Shown here: positions 26,994 through 36,185 of the stretch, piece after piece
Layout: each line of letters starts with the position of its first letter
How positions within the stretch are numbered: the first letter of the stretch is position 1
Assembly (NCBI RefSeq): GCF_003633725.1
Contig: NZ_RBIJ01000001.1
Span: 689,302-753,301, forward strand
DNA length: 64,000 nucleotides
DNA from: Brockia lithotrophica
Lineage (GTDB): Bacteria; Bacillota; Bacilli; Thermicanales; DSM-22653
Direction: 5' to 3'
The notes under the pieces: model-generated
Seen by the model: the letters and a program-made list of their open reading frames with translations, nothing else
What the model was told of the DNA's origin: nothing
Database searches by the model: none
Translations under genes and position numbers: made by a program

Positions 26994-28121
26994 TTACACT
27001 TCCCCTAAGATTTCCGCCGCCGACAAGGTCAAGAGAGCGTGAGTATTCGCACCCTTTGCCGGATTGTCTTCTGGGAGGAGGAGGAGCTCCCCCCGTGGTC
27101 CAACCCCGACCATCCGCCCTGCAACTACACCGTGCGTCGTCTTTACGCGGATCGCGCCGCGGAATGGGTGGGCGTAGGAGAGAAACGCCCTCCGCGCAGA
27201 AACAAATCCCTCATGCACGTATTCGTCGAGACGCACCTCAAGATGTTCCAAGAGCACGGCGAGGAACTTTTCCCGCCCTGGAGCCTCTTTCCCACGGGCG
27301 GCAAGATGTGCGGCGATCGAATGAACAACGGGCCGAAGATCCGGTGGGATTTCCCGGGAGATATCCCCTATATTTACGCCGATCCCAAGAAGGACCCACG
27401 ACGCCCGCTCTGCCTCTCCTTCTACCTCCAAAAGAATCCCACCCGCCTTGCGTCCGTCGAGGACGAGGTCATTAGGCCACTTGAGTGTAGGTACGCCGCC
27501 GAAGGATACGACAGTTTCCGCGAGAGCTACGGCTGCCGTGAGGGCGAGCGGTGGGATTTCAGCAAGAGGAAGCGGGTAGCGAAGGACGAGGGTAAAGGAC
27601 AGGGTGCGGCCGGGAACCGTCACCCACCGCCTGCCGTGGCGACCGCGCCCCCGCGTCTGGGCGTCGGCCAACACGAGCGCGCCGTGGGGCGCACCTTCCT
27701 GCGCCCAGCGCTTGGCCTCGTCCTGGGTAGAAGGAACTTCGGAAAAGACGCGACGCACGCGACCCAAGACGCGCGTCCGGAGGAGAGAGGCAAATTTCGC
27801 TTCGGAAAAGAGGGTGCGGCCCACCTCGGTCCCTCCCCCGGCACCGCCGTCCACGGACCTCGGAGCGTCTGAACGATCGAGGAGGACGTACCCCCCGCGC
27901 GGGACGCCCTCGATCGGAAATCCTTCCCGCCGTAAAGCCTCCACGGCCTTCCAGACCGCCGTGCGGCTCACCCCGAGACGGCGGGCCAACTCTCCTCCGG
28001 ATACGCGCCTCCCCTCTGCGGCGCGGAGCGCCGCGAGGACCGCCGCACGAAGCCCCGCACCGCGTTCCTCTGCGGCGGGACCTCCGGTAGCCCGCCGCCG
28101 CCCTTCGTCCACACCTTTCAC
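26994..28121 (-). CDS. birA: Biotin-protein ligase / biotin repressor BirA
   Basis: Attaches biotin to carboxylases and, through an N-terminal winged helix, represses biotin genes. The 375 residues show the HTH (GELARRLGVSRTAVWKAVEALR), the catalytic GRGRHGRRW, KWPNDL with the ATP/biotin site, GGILLE and a C-terminal SH3-like domain. GTG 28121 overlaps the cca stop (GTGA); GTG 28112 is an alternative. The cca-birA order matches Bacillus. Confidence 0.93.
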   Translation of the reverse strand: MKGVDEGRRRATGGPAAEERGAGLRAAVLAALRAAEGRRVSGGELARRLGVSRTAVWKAVEALRREGFPIEGVPRGGYVLLDRSDAPRSVDGGAGGGTEVGRTLFSEAKFASLLRTRVLGRVRRVFSEVPSTQDEAKRWAQEGAPHGALVLADAQTRGRGRHGRRWVTVPGRTLSFTLVLRYPLPLAEIPPLALTAAVALAETVVSFGGVPTLKWPNDLVLDGRKAGGILLEVEGEAERASWVLLGIGVNIGDISREIPPDLRPVVHSIAAHLAARGKEAPGREKFLAVLLEHLEVRLDEYVHEGFVSARRAFLSYAHPFRGAIRVKTTHGVVAGRMVGVGPRGELLLLPEDNPAKGANTHALLTLSAAEILGEV

Positions 28122-29398
28122 CCCCTCTTCTCCTGCCCGCCGAGGTGCGCCGCGAGGCGCAGGGCTTCCGCCTCGAGGGCCGCAGGATCCGGCGGGAAAC
28201 GCCCCGCGTTCACGCCACGGTAGAGCGACTCCCGCAGCTCGCGCACCCACGGCCCGGGCCTGAGTCCGTAGCGAGTAAGGAACTCCCCCAACTCGAGAGG
28301 AAAGTCGCGGTACGTCGGAACGGGGAGCGCGCCGAGGTGCGCGCGTACGTCCGCCCACCGCTCGGGAAGGGGGAGCGCCTCCTGCGGCAACGACACGAGA
28401 TCCCTCTCCGCCCCGGCCTCACGCAGGAGGGCGAGGAGGGAAAAAAGCGTTGCAGCGCGTTCTTCGTCGCCTTCGGCCCAGGCGCGCACGAGCGGCCACG
28501 GAAGCCCCGCCAGCGGAGGGGAGGCCGAAAGCTCCGCCAGATCCGCTTCCAGGCTCGCGACGGCGCGGCGAACGCGCCTCGGCCAGGGGAGGCGAAAGAA
28601 GCCCTCGGGATATCCGGGCGGATCGCCGAGAAACTTCTCCCACACCCACACGAGGACGGCGCGAGGCAAATCGGGCGAAAGGCGGGGAAAGAGCCTCTCG
28701 GCGACCGCACGAAGCTGCGCGCGAACTACGGCGAGAAGTCCCGCGGCATCGAACAAGGCGAGACCGCGCCCGATCCCCTCGCGGCGGAAGAGCTTTTCGA
28801 TTTCCGCGAGGATCCGCTCGCGCGCCACGCGCACGAGTTCCAGGCGCAAAAGGACGAGGGCCTCCCACGTCCTCTCCTCGACGGCGAAGGCGAAGCGCGC
28901 GGCAAAGCGTACGGCGCGCACCATGCGGAGCGGGTCTTCGCGAAAGCGTTCCTCTGGATTTCCGACGGCGCGCACCACCCCCCGCCGCAGGTCTTCGCGG
29001 CCCCCGAAGGGATCGACCACTTCGCCGTCCGGGCCCATCGCCATGGCGTTGATCGTGAAGTCGCGCCGGGCGAGGTCCGCTTCGAGCGAGGTGCCGAAGA
29101 CGACGACCGGATGGCGGTCGGCGGTGGGGTACACCTCGCGGCGAAAGGTGGTCACCTCGTACGCCTTTCCCCCCCAGAGGACGGTGACCGTGCCGTACGC
29201 CGCTCCCGTAGGGACGGCCTCCGGGAAGAGGGCGAGCACCTCGGAGGGCGTGGCCGAAGTGGCGATGTCCACTTCGTCCACGGAAAGGCCGAGCATGCGG
29301 TCGCGCACGGCTCCGCCTACGACGTACGCCGCATGGCCTGCGGCGCGCAAGCGCCCGACGATCTGCCACGCCCCTTCCCAAACGCCGTCCTCCGTCAC
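28118..29398 (-). CDS. cca: CCA tRNA nucleotidyltransferase
   Basis: Adds or repairs the 3' CCA of tRNA. The 426-residue class II enzyme shows VVGGAVRDRMLG, the catalytic DEVDIATSATP, the RRDFTINAMA stretch and REDPLRMVRAVRFAARF. It starts four bases before the dapB stop and overlaps birA, so dapB-cca-birA are one transcription unit. The methylglyoxal-synthase and bacillithiol genes found between dapB and cca in Bacillus are absent. Confidence 0.94.
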   Translation of the reverse strand: MTEDGVWEGAWQIVGRLRAAGHAAYVVGGAVRDRMLGLSVDEVDIATSATPSEVLALFPEAVPTGAAYGTVTVLWGGKAYEVTTFRREVYPTADRHPVVVFGTSLEADLARRDFTINAMAMGPDGEVVDPFGGREDLRRGVVRAVGNPEERFREDPLRMVRAVRFAARFAFAVEERTWEALVLLRLELVRVARERILAEIEKLFRREGIGRGLALFDAAGLLAVVRAQLRAVAERLFPRLSPDLPRAVLVWVWEKFLGDPPGYPEGFFRLPWPRRVRRAVASLEADLAELSASPPLAGLPWPLVRAWAEGDEERAATLFSLLALLREAGAERDLVSLPQEALPLPERWADVRAHLGALPVPTYRDFPLELGEFLTRYGLRPGPWVRELRESLYRGVNAGRFPPDPAALEAEALRLAAHLGGQEKRG

Positions 29399-30261
29399 CC
29401 CTGCCCCTCCTCAAGCTCCCGTTCGAGCAGGCGGTCCAACCCGTAGACGAGTTCTTCGAGCTCGAGCACGCGCTCCACGGCGTAGCGGAGCCCCGGCATG
29501 AACGCCCGGCGCGTCACCGTGTCCACGCGAAGCGTGAGCCACTCCCCGTCGCCGCCGAAGAGGAGCTCGTGGTGGGCGACGAATCCGGGAAGACGCACGC
29601 TGTGGACGGGTACGCCGAAGGCGAGGACGCCGCGCGCTGGATGGTCGGGAGACGGAGGCGACCCCGCCTCTCCCAAGACGCCACCCGCTCTCCCGCCGCG
29701 CGCCTCCGCGACCGCCTCCGCGAGGAGGAGGGCCGTGCCGGACGGGGCGTCCTTCTTTTGGTCGTGGTGCATCTCCACGATCTCCACGTGGGGAAAGAAG
29801 CGCGCCGCGAGGGCCGCGGCCCGGCGGATGACGGCCGCACCCAGGGAAAAGTTCGGCGCGATCACCGCACCCAGCCGCTTGCTCCGGGCGAGGGCGGCGA
29901 GCTCTTCGATCTCCTCCCGCGCGAGCCCGGTCGTGCCGACCACCGGGCGAACGCCCGCTTCGAGGGCCGCCCGCGTGTGCCCGTAGACGGCCTCCGGGGA
30001 GGTGAAGTCGACGTAGACGTCCGGCCGGACGGCGGAAAAGAGCTCGTCCACCGAGGAAAATCCGGGAACGCCTTCGAGGCTTCGCCCGCGGCGGTCCACC
30101 GTCCCGACGAGGAGGAAGTGCTCCGTCGCGCGCACGAGCTCCACCGCCTCCCGCCCCATGCGTCCGAACGCTCCTCCCACGGCGACGCGCACGGGAGTAG
30201 GGGCCACGCCCGTCGCCTCTTCTCGCTCCTTCCGCACTCCCCAAGACTCCCCTGCGTTCAC
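29395..30261 (-). CDS. dapB: 4-hydroxy-tetrahydrodipicolinate reductase
   Basis: NAD(P)H-dependent step of lysine/diaminopimelate synthesis, needed for peptidoglycan and, in spore formers, dipicolinate. The 288 residues include the Rossmann motif VGGAFGRMGRE, DFTSPEAV, GTTGL, the catalytic EMHHDQKKDAPSGTA and the C-terminal GLRYAVE. GTG 30261 follows GAAGGAGGGG and overlaps the mazG stop by four bases. Confidence 0.94.
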   Translation of the reverse strand: MNAGESWGVRKEREEATGVAPTPVRVAVGGAFGRMGREAVELVRATEHFLLVGTVDRRGRSLEGVPGFSSVDELFSAVRPDVYVDFTSPEAVYGHTRAALEAGVRPVVGTTGLAREEIEELAALARSKRLGAVIAPNFSLGAAVIRRAAALAARFFPHVEIVEMHHDQKKDAPSGTALLLAEAVAEARGGRAGGVLGEAGSPPSPDHPARGVLAFGVPVHSVRLPGFVAHHELLFGGDGEWLTLRVDTVTRRAFMPGLRYAVERVLELEELVYGLDRLLERELEEGQG

Positions 30262-30644
30262 CGCGAATCCCCTCCTTCGCGAACCGGCTCCCGCCTCGGC
30301 CAACGGTCGCGGTCGCGTGTTCGGTACTTCGCCATGACCGCCTCGTATGCCGCCTCGAGGTCGATTCCTTGGGCGTTGGCAAAGCTCACGAGGACAAAAA
30401 AGATGTCTCCGAGCTCTTCCTCGAGGCTGCCTTCCGGCTCCGTCGGCTTTTTGGGCTTTTCTCCGAAGCGGTGATTCACCTCGCGGGCGAGCTCGCCGAC
30501 CTCCTCCGCAAGGCGGGCGATCATCGTGAGCGGCGTAAAGTACCCCGCCGCGTAGCCGGAAATGAGTTCGTCTACCTCGCGCTGAATCTCGGCCAGCGTC
30601 TTGCGCACCTGCGGCGTCTGTCCTTCGCGCGCAGCTTCAGACAC
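30258..30644 (-). CDS. ypjD: MazG-family nucleotide pyrophosphohydrolase (YpjD-like)
   Basis: A 128-residue single MazG domain with metal-binding acidic helices: RLAEEVGELAREVNHRFG and SLEEELGDIFFVLVSFAN, matching EEVGE and EELGD motifs. It precedes dapB, exactly as ypjD does in Bacillus, and overlaps it by four bases. Substrate probably a non-canonical NTP or dNTP. Confidence 0.88.
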   Translation of the reverse strand: MSEAAREGQTPQVRKTLAEIQREVDELISGYAAGYFTPLTMIARLAEEVGELAREVNHRFGEKPKKPTEPEGSLEEELGDIFFVLVSFANAQGIDLEAAYEAVMAKYRTRDRDRWPRREPVREGGDSR

Positions 30645-30688
30645 CCAACCCCACCTCCCTCGTCGCGCGGGAAAACGGCGTGCATCGC

Positions 30689-30717
30689 TTGGGCAGAAGG
30701 AAACGCTTCGCTACAAT
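30689..30717 (+). promoter_or_regulatory. SigA-type promoter for the YitT gene
   Basis: TTGGGC (30689-30694) and TACAAT (30712-30717) are separated by exactly 17 bases. The -10 box lies 27 bases upstream of the ATG at 30745. Confidence 0.65.
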
Positions 30718-30744
30718 AAGGGAGCGGGCGAAAGGAGTAGCGTC

Positions 30745-31659
30745 ATGCCGATCGGCAAAATGCGCCTGAGCTCTCTCCTCCTCGACTACGCGCTCCTCCT
30801 CGCGGGGAGCGCCGTCTTCGCCGCCGGACTGAACGCCTTCATCCTCGCGAGCGGGCTTGCCGAGGGCGGGGTGACGGGGATCGCCCTGATCCTGTACTAC
30901 CGGGCGCAGTGGCCCCCGGGATGGACGATCCTCGCCCTCAACCTCCCGCTGTTTTTCCTCGGCTGGCGCACGCTCGGAGGGGCCGCCCTCGTGCGCACGA
31001 TCTTCGCCACGGTGACGAGCTCGATCTTCATCGAGTGGATGAAGCCCCTTCGCTCGTTCGTCACCCACGACCTCCTCCTCGCCGCCCTCTACGCCGGCGT
31101 GAGCATCGGCCTGGGGCTGGGCCTCATCATCCGAAGCGGCGGGACCACGGGGGGATCCGACCTCGTGGCACGGATCGTGCACAAGCTCACGGGGGTGAAC
31201 GTCGGCCGCGCGATGTTCTTCTTCGACGCGGGCGTGATCCTCCTCTCCATCGCCACATACCTCGACCTCGAACGGGCGATGTACACCCTCGTCGCCCTGT
31301 TCATCGGTGCCCGCGTCGTCGACCTCGTGCAAGAGACGGCCTACGCCGCACGCGCCGTGCTCGTAATCTCCACCCGCTCTCAGGCGATCGCCCGTCGCGT
31401 GCTCGCCGAGCTCGAGCGCGGCGCCACGTACATCCGGGGCACCGGAGCGTACTCGGGAACGGAGTACCCGCTTCTGTACGTCGTGGTTTCCCAGAGCGAG
31501 CTCGCCCGCCTCAAGCAGATCATCTTCGAAGAAGATCCGCGTGCCTTCTTCGTCGTCACGGAAGCCCACGACGTCCACGGAGAAGGGTTTACGTGGGAAA
31601 GTCCGGGGGAAGGGCCGAAACCGGCGCCGGAACCCCCGCAACCCCGGGACACCGTCTAA
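30745..31659 (+). CDS. YitT-family membrane protein
   Basis: A 304-residue protein with about five membrane segments (residues about 10-185), including the family's GGVTGIALI and SGGTTGGSDLVARI stretches, and a C-terminal DUF2179 domain (VISTRSQAIARRVLAELERGAT onward). Function unknown in the family. ATG 30745 follows AAAGGAG; the frame is open upstream but overlaps mazG antisense. It is transcribed alone between its promoter and a terminator. Confidence 0.88.
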   Translation: MPIGKMRLSSLLLDYALLLAGSAVFAAGLNAFILASGLAEGGVTGIALILYYRAQWPPGWTILALNLPLFFLGWRTLGGAALVRTIFATVTSSIFIEWMKPLRSFVTHDLLLAALYAGVSIGLGLGLIIRSGGTTGGSDLVARIVHKLTGVNVGRAMFFFDAGVILLSIATYLDLERAMYTLVALFIGARVVDLVQETAYAARAVLVISTRSQAIARRVLAELERGATYIRGTGAYSGTEYPLLYVVVSQSELARLKQIIFEEDPRAFFVVTEAHDVHGEGFTWESPGEGPKPAPEPPQPRDTV

Positions 31660-31676
31660 ACACAATCCTAGCGCAA

Positions 31677-31706
31677 GAAGCCCGCCGAGCAAAGGCGGCG
31701 GGCTTT
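31677..31706 (+). terminator. Terminator of the YitT gene
   Basis: AGCCCGCCG and CGGCGGGCT form a 9-bp stem around an 8-base loop, followed by TTACT. It lies between convergent genes and could serve both strands weakly. Confidence 0.65.
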
Positions 31707-31926
31707 ACTCCGTCTTTCCCGATTCCTCGGAGAGGAGCCTGCGCAAAAGAAGGGCGAGTTCCTCGAACTTTTCCCGGTCGCGCTCGTCGAGAGCCCGATC
31801 GATTTCCCGCCGCAGGCGCTCGACCGTGTGGGCGCGAACCGCCTGCTCGAGGACGATTTCCGCAACGATCGCCGTCACGGGATCGCCGGTCTGCGATCGC
31901 CGTTCGACCTGCTTCTCCATACCCAC
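31705..31926 (-). CDS. IDEAL-domain small protein
   Basis: A 73-residue acidic/basic helical protein whose C-terminal half (LRREIDRALDERDREKFEELALLL) matches the IDEAL domain of Firmicutes (I-D-x-A-L-D then D-x-x-x-F-x-x-L). The domain is found at the C terminus of YpiB and in other small proteins, role uncertain. GTG 31926 follows GGGAGGGG. It is convergent with the YitT gene. Confidence 0.72.
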   Translation of the reverse strand: MGMEKQVERRSQTGDPVTAIVAEIVLEQAVRAHTVERLRREIDRALDERDREKFEELALLLRRLLSEESGKTE

Positions 31927-32038
31927 GACCGCCCCCTCCCCTCGTCCGGGTCTCTCTTACCCGTTATTTCCCGGAAAGGGGAGGCGTAATCTCGGAGAAT
32001 CCCGCAATCGGAGAAAACTTGGTCTCGCAGGGACCACC

Positions 32039-33262
32039 TTAGAGGGAAACCAGGCGTCCGTGCGACCAGCGGCGCGTCGCCCGCAAGTAGTAGCCGCGTC
32101 CCCACGGCGGGCCCCAGACGGCCAAGGGAAGACGAGGGCGAAAAGGTTCGGCCCGCCCGTCCCCCGCATCTCCGCTAGGGAGAGAAGAATCGAGGGGCTC
32201 CTCGGAAGGGCGTACGAGGAGGTAGGGGACGCCGTCGAGAAAGAGGAATCGCGGGGGCCGCGTGCCCATGCGGGGAGGAAAGAGGACGAAGTCGGCGGTC
32301 GCGCCGGGGGTGAGGCGCCCCCGTTCGGGATAGAGGCCCAAGAGGCGGTAGAGACGCCCTTGAAGCGTAGGCCTGCCAAGCAGGGCCGTTTCCTCCGGCA
32401 GCTCGAGGGAGACGGATCTACCGCCGCGCGCGGAAACGGCCGCCCGGCAGTTCCACGGAGGGCCCGCATCCCCTTCGCCGCCGCGCGCGAGAAACTCGCC
32501 CAACGCACAAAACACCCGAAGGAGAAATTCCGCCGGGCAAAACCCGGCGACCACGAGTCCCTCCTCGACGACGCGCACGGGTTCGTCGGGAAGGAGGGCA
32601 AAAGGCGGCCCCTCCTCCTCGCTACCTCCCCCCTCCGCAGAAAAGCCCGCCCCAGCCTCAAGCTCTCCGTGCGGGACGGGGCCGCGGCGGGAGGAAGGGA
32701 GTTCGCCGCCGCACACGGGCGACCAAAGGGTGTGGAGAACCGAAATCCCCGAACGGGAGACAAATTCCGCGGTCCCCCGCCGTCCGTACGGATACGGCCA
32801 CCGCTCGCCGTACGTCCACACGAGCGCGATCCCCGCGCGCCGCAGTTCGCCCACGAGTGCCGGGGTGAACTTGGCAAGCGGCAGCACGGGGACGAACGCG
32901 TAGGTCAAGGGGGAATCTGTGTAGGCGCGGTGCGCGCGCGCCCACACGAGAGAAAAGGGGAGCCTGCCGTCGTAGGGGAAGAGTTCGACCGCCGTTCCGA
33001 CGCCGGCGTAGAACAAGCGCCGCCAAAACGCGCGCCCGCGGGCGGGATGTTCTTCGAGATGCGCCCGCATGCTCCCGAGTACGACGAGGGCGCCTACCGC
33101 CGGGCGCAAGATTCCGCCCTGCGCGTCGATCCGCCAACGCGCCGTCCGGCTGCCGCCGCATCCGCCGAGGTCGTACGCTCGGCCGTCGCGGACGACAAGG
33201 TCGCCGTGCTCCCCTGCCGTATCGATGCCGAACCGGCGCGCGCGTTCGATCTTTCCGTCCAT
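32039..33262 (-). CDS. Amidohydrolase-like protein lacking metal ligands
   Basis: A 407-residue protein that reads like a degenerate amidohydrolase. Near the C terminus it has GRLTPGATADFVLFPP, the beta-sandwich signature of dihydroorotase/hydantoinase relatives. The N terminus has GDLVVRDGRAYDLGG, which fits the matching beta strands. The usual HxH after the first barrel strand is missing: the corresponding part reads VGALVVLGSMRAHLEEH. The later metal histidines are also not recognisable. An Asp/Glu/Gly-rich segment interrupts the middle. It is probably not a standard metal hydrolase. ATG 33262 has only a weak ribosome binding site. Located after aroA, from which it is separated by a hairpin. 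Confidence 0.6.
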   Translation of the reverse strand: MDGKIERARRFGIDTAGEHGDLVVRDGRAYDLGGCGGSRTARWRIDAQGGILRPAVGALVVLGSMRAHLEEHPARGRAFWRRLFYAGVGTAVELFPYDGRLPFSLVWARAHRAYTDSPLTYAFVPVLPLAKFTPALVGELRRAGIALVWTYGERWPYPYGRRGTAEFVSRSGISVLHTLWSPVCGGELPSSRRGPVPHGELEAGAGFSAEGGGSEEEGPPFALLPDEPVRVVEEGLVVAGFCPAEFLLRVFCALGEFLARGGEGDAGPPWNCRAAVSARGGRSVSLELPEETALLGRPTLQGRLYRLLGLYPERGRLTPGATADFVLFPPRMGTRPPRFLFLDGVPYLLVRPSEEPLDSSLPSGDAGDGRAEPFRPRLPLAVWGPPWGRGYYLRATRRWSHGRLVSL

Positions 33263-33379
33263 CCTCGGTTCTGCCGCCCTTCCGTCCCAAGGTTCCGCGC
33301 GTCCCCGCGGTCGCCGGGTGCGGGCTTCCGCAGGCGCGGGATCCTTCCCATGGGTACGGCGGCAGGGGCGGAACTAGAA

Positions 33380-33412
33380 CGGCGGGAAGGCCCTTCGGGT
33401 GCCTTCCCGCCG
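33380..33412 (-). terminator. Strong hairpin after aroA
   Basis: A perfect 12-bp stem CGGCGGGAAGGC/GCCTTCCCGCCG around a 9-base loop, without a clear T-run on either strand. It lies between the aroA stop and the amidohydrolase-like gene and may mark the end of the aromatic supra-operon. Confidence 0.5.
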
Positions 33413-33545
33413 CACGATGAAACTCCCTTTCGCCCGCCTCCCGGGCGGTGGAACGCGCCGCCTTCGCACGACTGGCCATCCTTTCGCCCGTTTTCCGGGC
33501 AACGAAGCAACGAGGCGCCCCCCGAGCGCGCGAAGCGCATCCGTC

Positions 33546-34892
33546 TTAGCGGGCTTCGAGGGATTCCCAAAGGCGGAAAAACGACGGAAAGGAGACGGCC
33601 ACGGCCTCGTGTCCGCGGAGGAGAGAGGTCCCCTCGCGGGCGAGGGCGGCCGCCACGGCAAAGGACATGGCGAGGCGGTGGTCGCCCGCCGCATCTCCTG
33701 GAGAGCCGCGAAGCGGCGTAGGCCCTTCGACGACGAACCCGTCCGGACGCTCGGCAATTTCGGCGCCCATGGGACGGAGGAGGCGCACAATTTCCGCGAT
33801 GCGGTCGGACTCCTTTACCCGGAGTTCGGACGCGCCTTCGACGACCGTCCGCCCCTCCGCCTGCGTCGCGAGGACGGCGAGAAGGGGGAGTTCGTCGATG
33901 AGGCGGGGGACCTCCTCGGCGCCTACAGTCACGCCGCGCAGGCGGGAAGACGCGACGCGTACGGAGCCCACGGGTTCTCCCCAGACCTCACCCTCTTCGG
34001 ATACCTCGACCACAGCCCCCATCCTCCGGAGCACGTCGAGAAAGCCGGTGCGCGTCGGGTTGAGGCCCACCTCGCGCACGACGACCTCCGCATCCGGGTG
34101 GGCGGCGGCGAGTCCGAGGAAAAAGGCGGCGGAGGAGATGTCCCCGGGGACGCGGATTTCGTGGTCGCCTTCGGGGACGAACGGGCCCCGAAGGACGAGG
34201 CGCCTTGCCCCTTCCCCGCCGGCGGGCTCGACCTCGAGGGGGGCGCCGAGGGCCCGAAGGAGGCGTTCGGTGTGGTCGCGGCTTACGACGGGCTCCTCGA
34301 CGACGTGTTCGCCTTCCGTACCGAGTCCGGCGAAGAGGAGTGCGGACTTCACCTGGGCGCTGGCTACGGAAAGGCGGACGGAGAGCGGGCGCAGGTTTCC
34401 GCCGCGGATGGCCAAGGGAAGGTACTCGCCGTCGGCGCGGCCAAGCACCGCGGCGCCTGCGCGGCGAAGCGGATCTACGACGCGGCGCATGGGGCGGCGG
34501 GCGAGGGAATCGTCGCCGTCAAACACGACGGCGATCGGGTACGGCGCCACGAGTCCGAGGGCGAGCCGCAAGGTCGTCCCGGAATTCCCCGCGTCGACCA
34601 CGTGCCGGGGCTCTTGCCAACGTTCGGGGCCCAAGCCCGCCAGGTGCACCGCAAGGGCGTCGACACCGCTGTCGTCGGGGGCCACGGAGACGTCGACGCC
34701 CAAGGCCCGAACGAGGCGGAGGGTCGCCTCGACGTCCTGGGAGGCGAGGACCCCGCGGGCCTTCACCCTTCCCCGGTTCAGCGCGCCGAGCATGAGGATC
34801 CGGTGGGAGAGGGACTTGTCCCCGGGGAGGCGCCCGTCGAAGCGCACACGCCGAACGGGGCGCAAGGGCAAGGCGGACGACGGATCGGACAT
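33546..34892 (-). CDS. aroA: EPSP synthase (3-phosphoshikimate 1-carboxyvinyltransferase)
   Basis: Sixth step of the shikimate pathway. The 448 residues show the start LPGDKSLSHRILML, the NSGTTLRL motif, SAQVKSALLFAGL, the catalytic DELPLLAVLA and KESDRI. ATG 34892 has GGGAGGG ten bases upstream; the open frame farther upstream is a shadow of tyrA. Downstream neighbour of tyrA, as in the Bacillus supra-operon (where the gene is called aroE). Confidence 0.94.
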   Translation of the reverse strand: MSDPSSALPLRPVRRVRFDGRLPGDKSLSHRILMLGALNRGRVKARGVLASQDVEATLRLVRALGVDVSVAPDDSGVDALAVHLAGLGPERWQEPRHVVDAGNSGTTLRLALGLVAPYPIAVVFDGDDSLARRPMRRVVDPLRRAGAAVLGRADGEYLPLAIRGGNLRPLSVRLSVASAQVKSALLFAGLGTEGEHVVEEPVVSRDHTERLLRALGAPLEVEPAGGEGARRLVLRGPFVPEGDHEIRVPGDISSAAFFLGLAAAHPDAEVVVREVGLNPTRTGFLDVLRRMGAVVEVSEEGEVWGEPVGSVRVASSRLRGVTVGAEEVPRLIDELPLLAVLATQAEGRTVVEGASELRVKESDRIAEIVRLLRPMGAEIAERPDGFVVEGPTPLRGSPGDAAGDHRLAMSFAVAAALAREGTSLLRGHEAVAVSFPSFFRLWESLEAR

Positions 34893-35014
34893 GGAGGCGT
34901 TCCCTCCCTCGCGTCGCGAAGAGATTGCGAAACCTACGAACCTACGGACCGCGGTACCCGAGGCGACGCCGGCCGCGGCTCCCCCGGAGGAAGGTCGGGC
35001 CGCGTCGGTGGGCG

Positions 35015-36169
35015 TCAGCGGGGAAACTCCACGTCGTAGCCGGCCTCCTGCAGCACTTCGTGGGCGCGAAGGAGGTCGGATTCGTTGCGAAACGCCAAGC
35101 GGAGGATCCCCCAGACATCTTCCCGAAGCTCGAAAATTTCGAGGTTGGTGAGGTTGATCCCGTGCTCTCCCAAAAGCGTGGTGAGCCGACCGATCTCCCC
35201 GGGGCGGTCCGCAATGCGGGCGTACAGCTCGAACAGAGGGTGGATCGCCCCGCGCCGCTTTTCCGGAAGGGCGCGGCGGTAGCGCGAAGCTTCGGAAAAA
35301 AATCGGTACAAGAACTCCTCGACGTCTGCCGTACCTTCGAGGTCCCCCTCGAAGTTCTCCCCTTGCCCGAAGTCGTCGGCGTTTCGGAGGAGCCGGGCGA
35401 GGGTTTCCGCACGCCGGGCGATTTCCTCGAGGTACGCCGCCACCACCTCGCGGTTCTCGAGGAGGATGTCCCGCCACATGGCCGGATCTCCCTCGGCGAT
35501 GCGGGTGAGGTCTTTAAACCCACCGGCCGCAAGGTAGTAGTACCAGTCGCTCTCGTTTCGCCGCTCGAGGACCATGTGCACGAGGATGGCGGCGACCACG
35601 TGGGGAAGGTGGCTTATGAGGCCCACGACCCGGTCGTGAACGTCCGGATCCATGGTCACGAGCTTTGCGCGCGTCGGGGCGAGTACCTCACGGACGAGCG
35701 CCAGGGCGCCCTCCGGCGTACCCGCCGCGGGGCAGAGGACGTAGTACGCGTTTTCGAACAAATCCGCGTGCGCCGCTTCCAATCCCGCCTTGTGTGAACC
35801 CGCCATGGGGTGGCCGCCGACGAAGTACACGCCCCGGTCGCGGAAGACTTCTTCCGCCAGGCGCACGATTCCCGCCTTCGTGCTCCCTACGTCCGTGATC
35901 ACCGCTCCTGGCCTAAGGCGCGCCGTGCGCAGCGACTCGAGCAAGGTGCGAATCGTCCGCACGGGCGTGGCGAGGACGATCACGTCGTAGGCGGATACGG
36001 CGCGGAGAAAATCGGGTTCTTCGCGAGAGATGAATCCGAGTTCGCGGGCCCGACGGATGCGCCCCGGAACGGCGTCCGTCCCTCCGACCTCCCAGCCGCC
36101 GCGCGTAAGCGCCGCGGCGAGCGACCCGCCGATGAGGCCGAGGCCGACGATGAGCACGCGCATTTCCAC
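35015..36169 (-). CDS. tyrA: Prephenate dehydrogenase with ACT domain
   Basis: Oxidises prephenate to 4-hydroxyphenylpyruvate for tyrosine. The protein has a Rossmann motif VGLGLIGGSLA, the substrate stretch GGHPMAGSHKAG and a C-terminal ACT domain (about residues 305-384) that probably senses tyrosine. I choose GTG 36169, seven bases after GAGGTGAG; GTG 36181 and ATG 36163 are close alternatives. It follows hisC by 16 bp. Confidence 0.92.
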   Translation of the reverse strand: MEMRVLIVGLGLIGGSLAAALTRGGWEVGGTDAVPGRIRRARELGFISREEPDFLRAVSAYDVIVLATPVRTIRTLLESLRTARLRPGAVITDVGSTKAGIVRLAEEVFRDRGVYFVGGHPMAGSHKAGLEAAHADLFENAYYVLCPAAGTPEGALALVREVLAPTRAKLVTMDPDVHDRVVGLISHLPHVVAAILVHMVLERRNESDWYYYLAAGGFKDLTRIAEGDPAMWRDILLENREVVAAYLEEIARRAETLARLLRNADDFGQGENFEGDLEGTADVEEFLYRFFSEASRYRRALPEKRRGAIHPLFELYARIADRPGEIGRLTTLLGEHGINLTNLEIFELREDVWGILRLAFRNESDLLRAHEVLQEAGYDVEFPR

Positions 36170-36185
36170 CGAAGTTCTCACCTCG

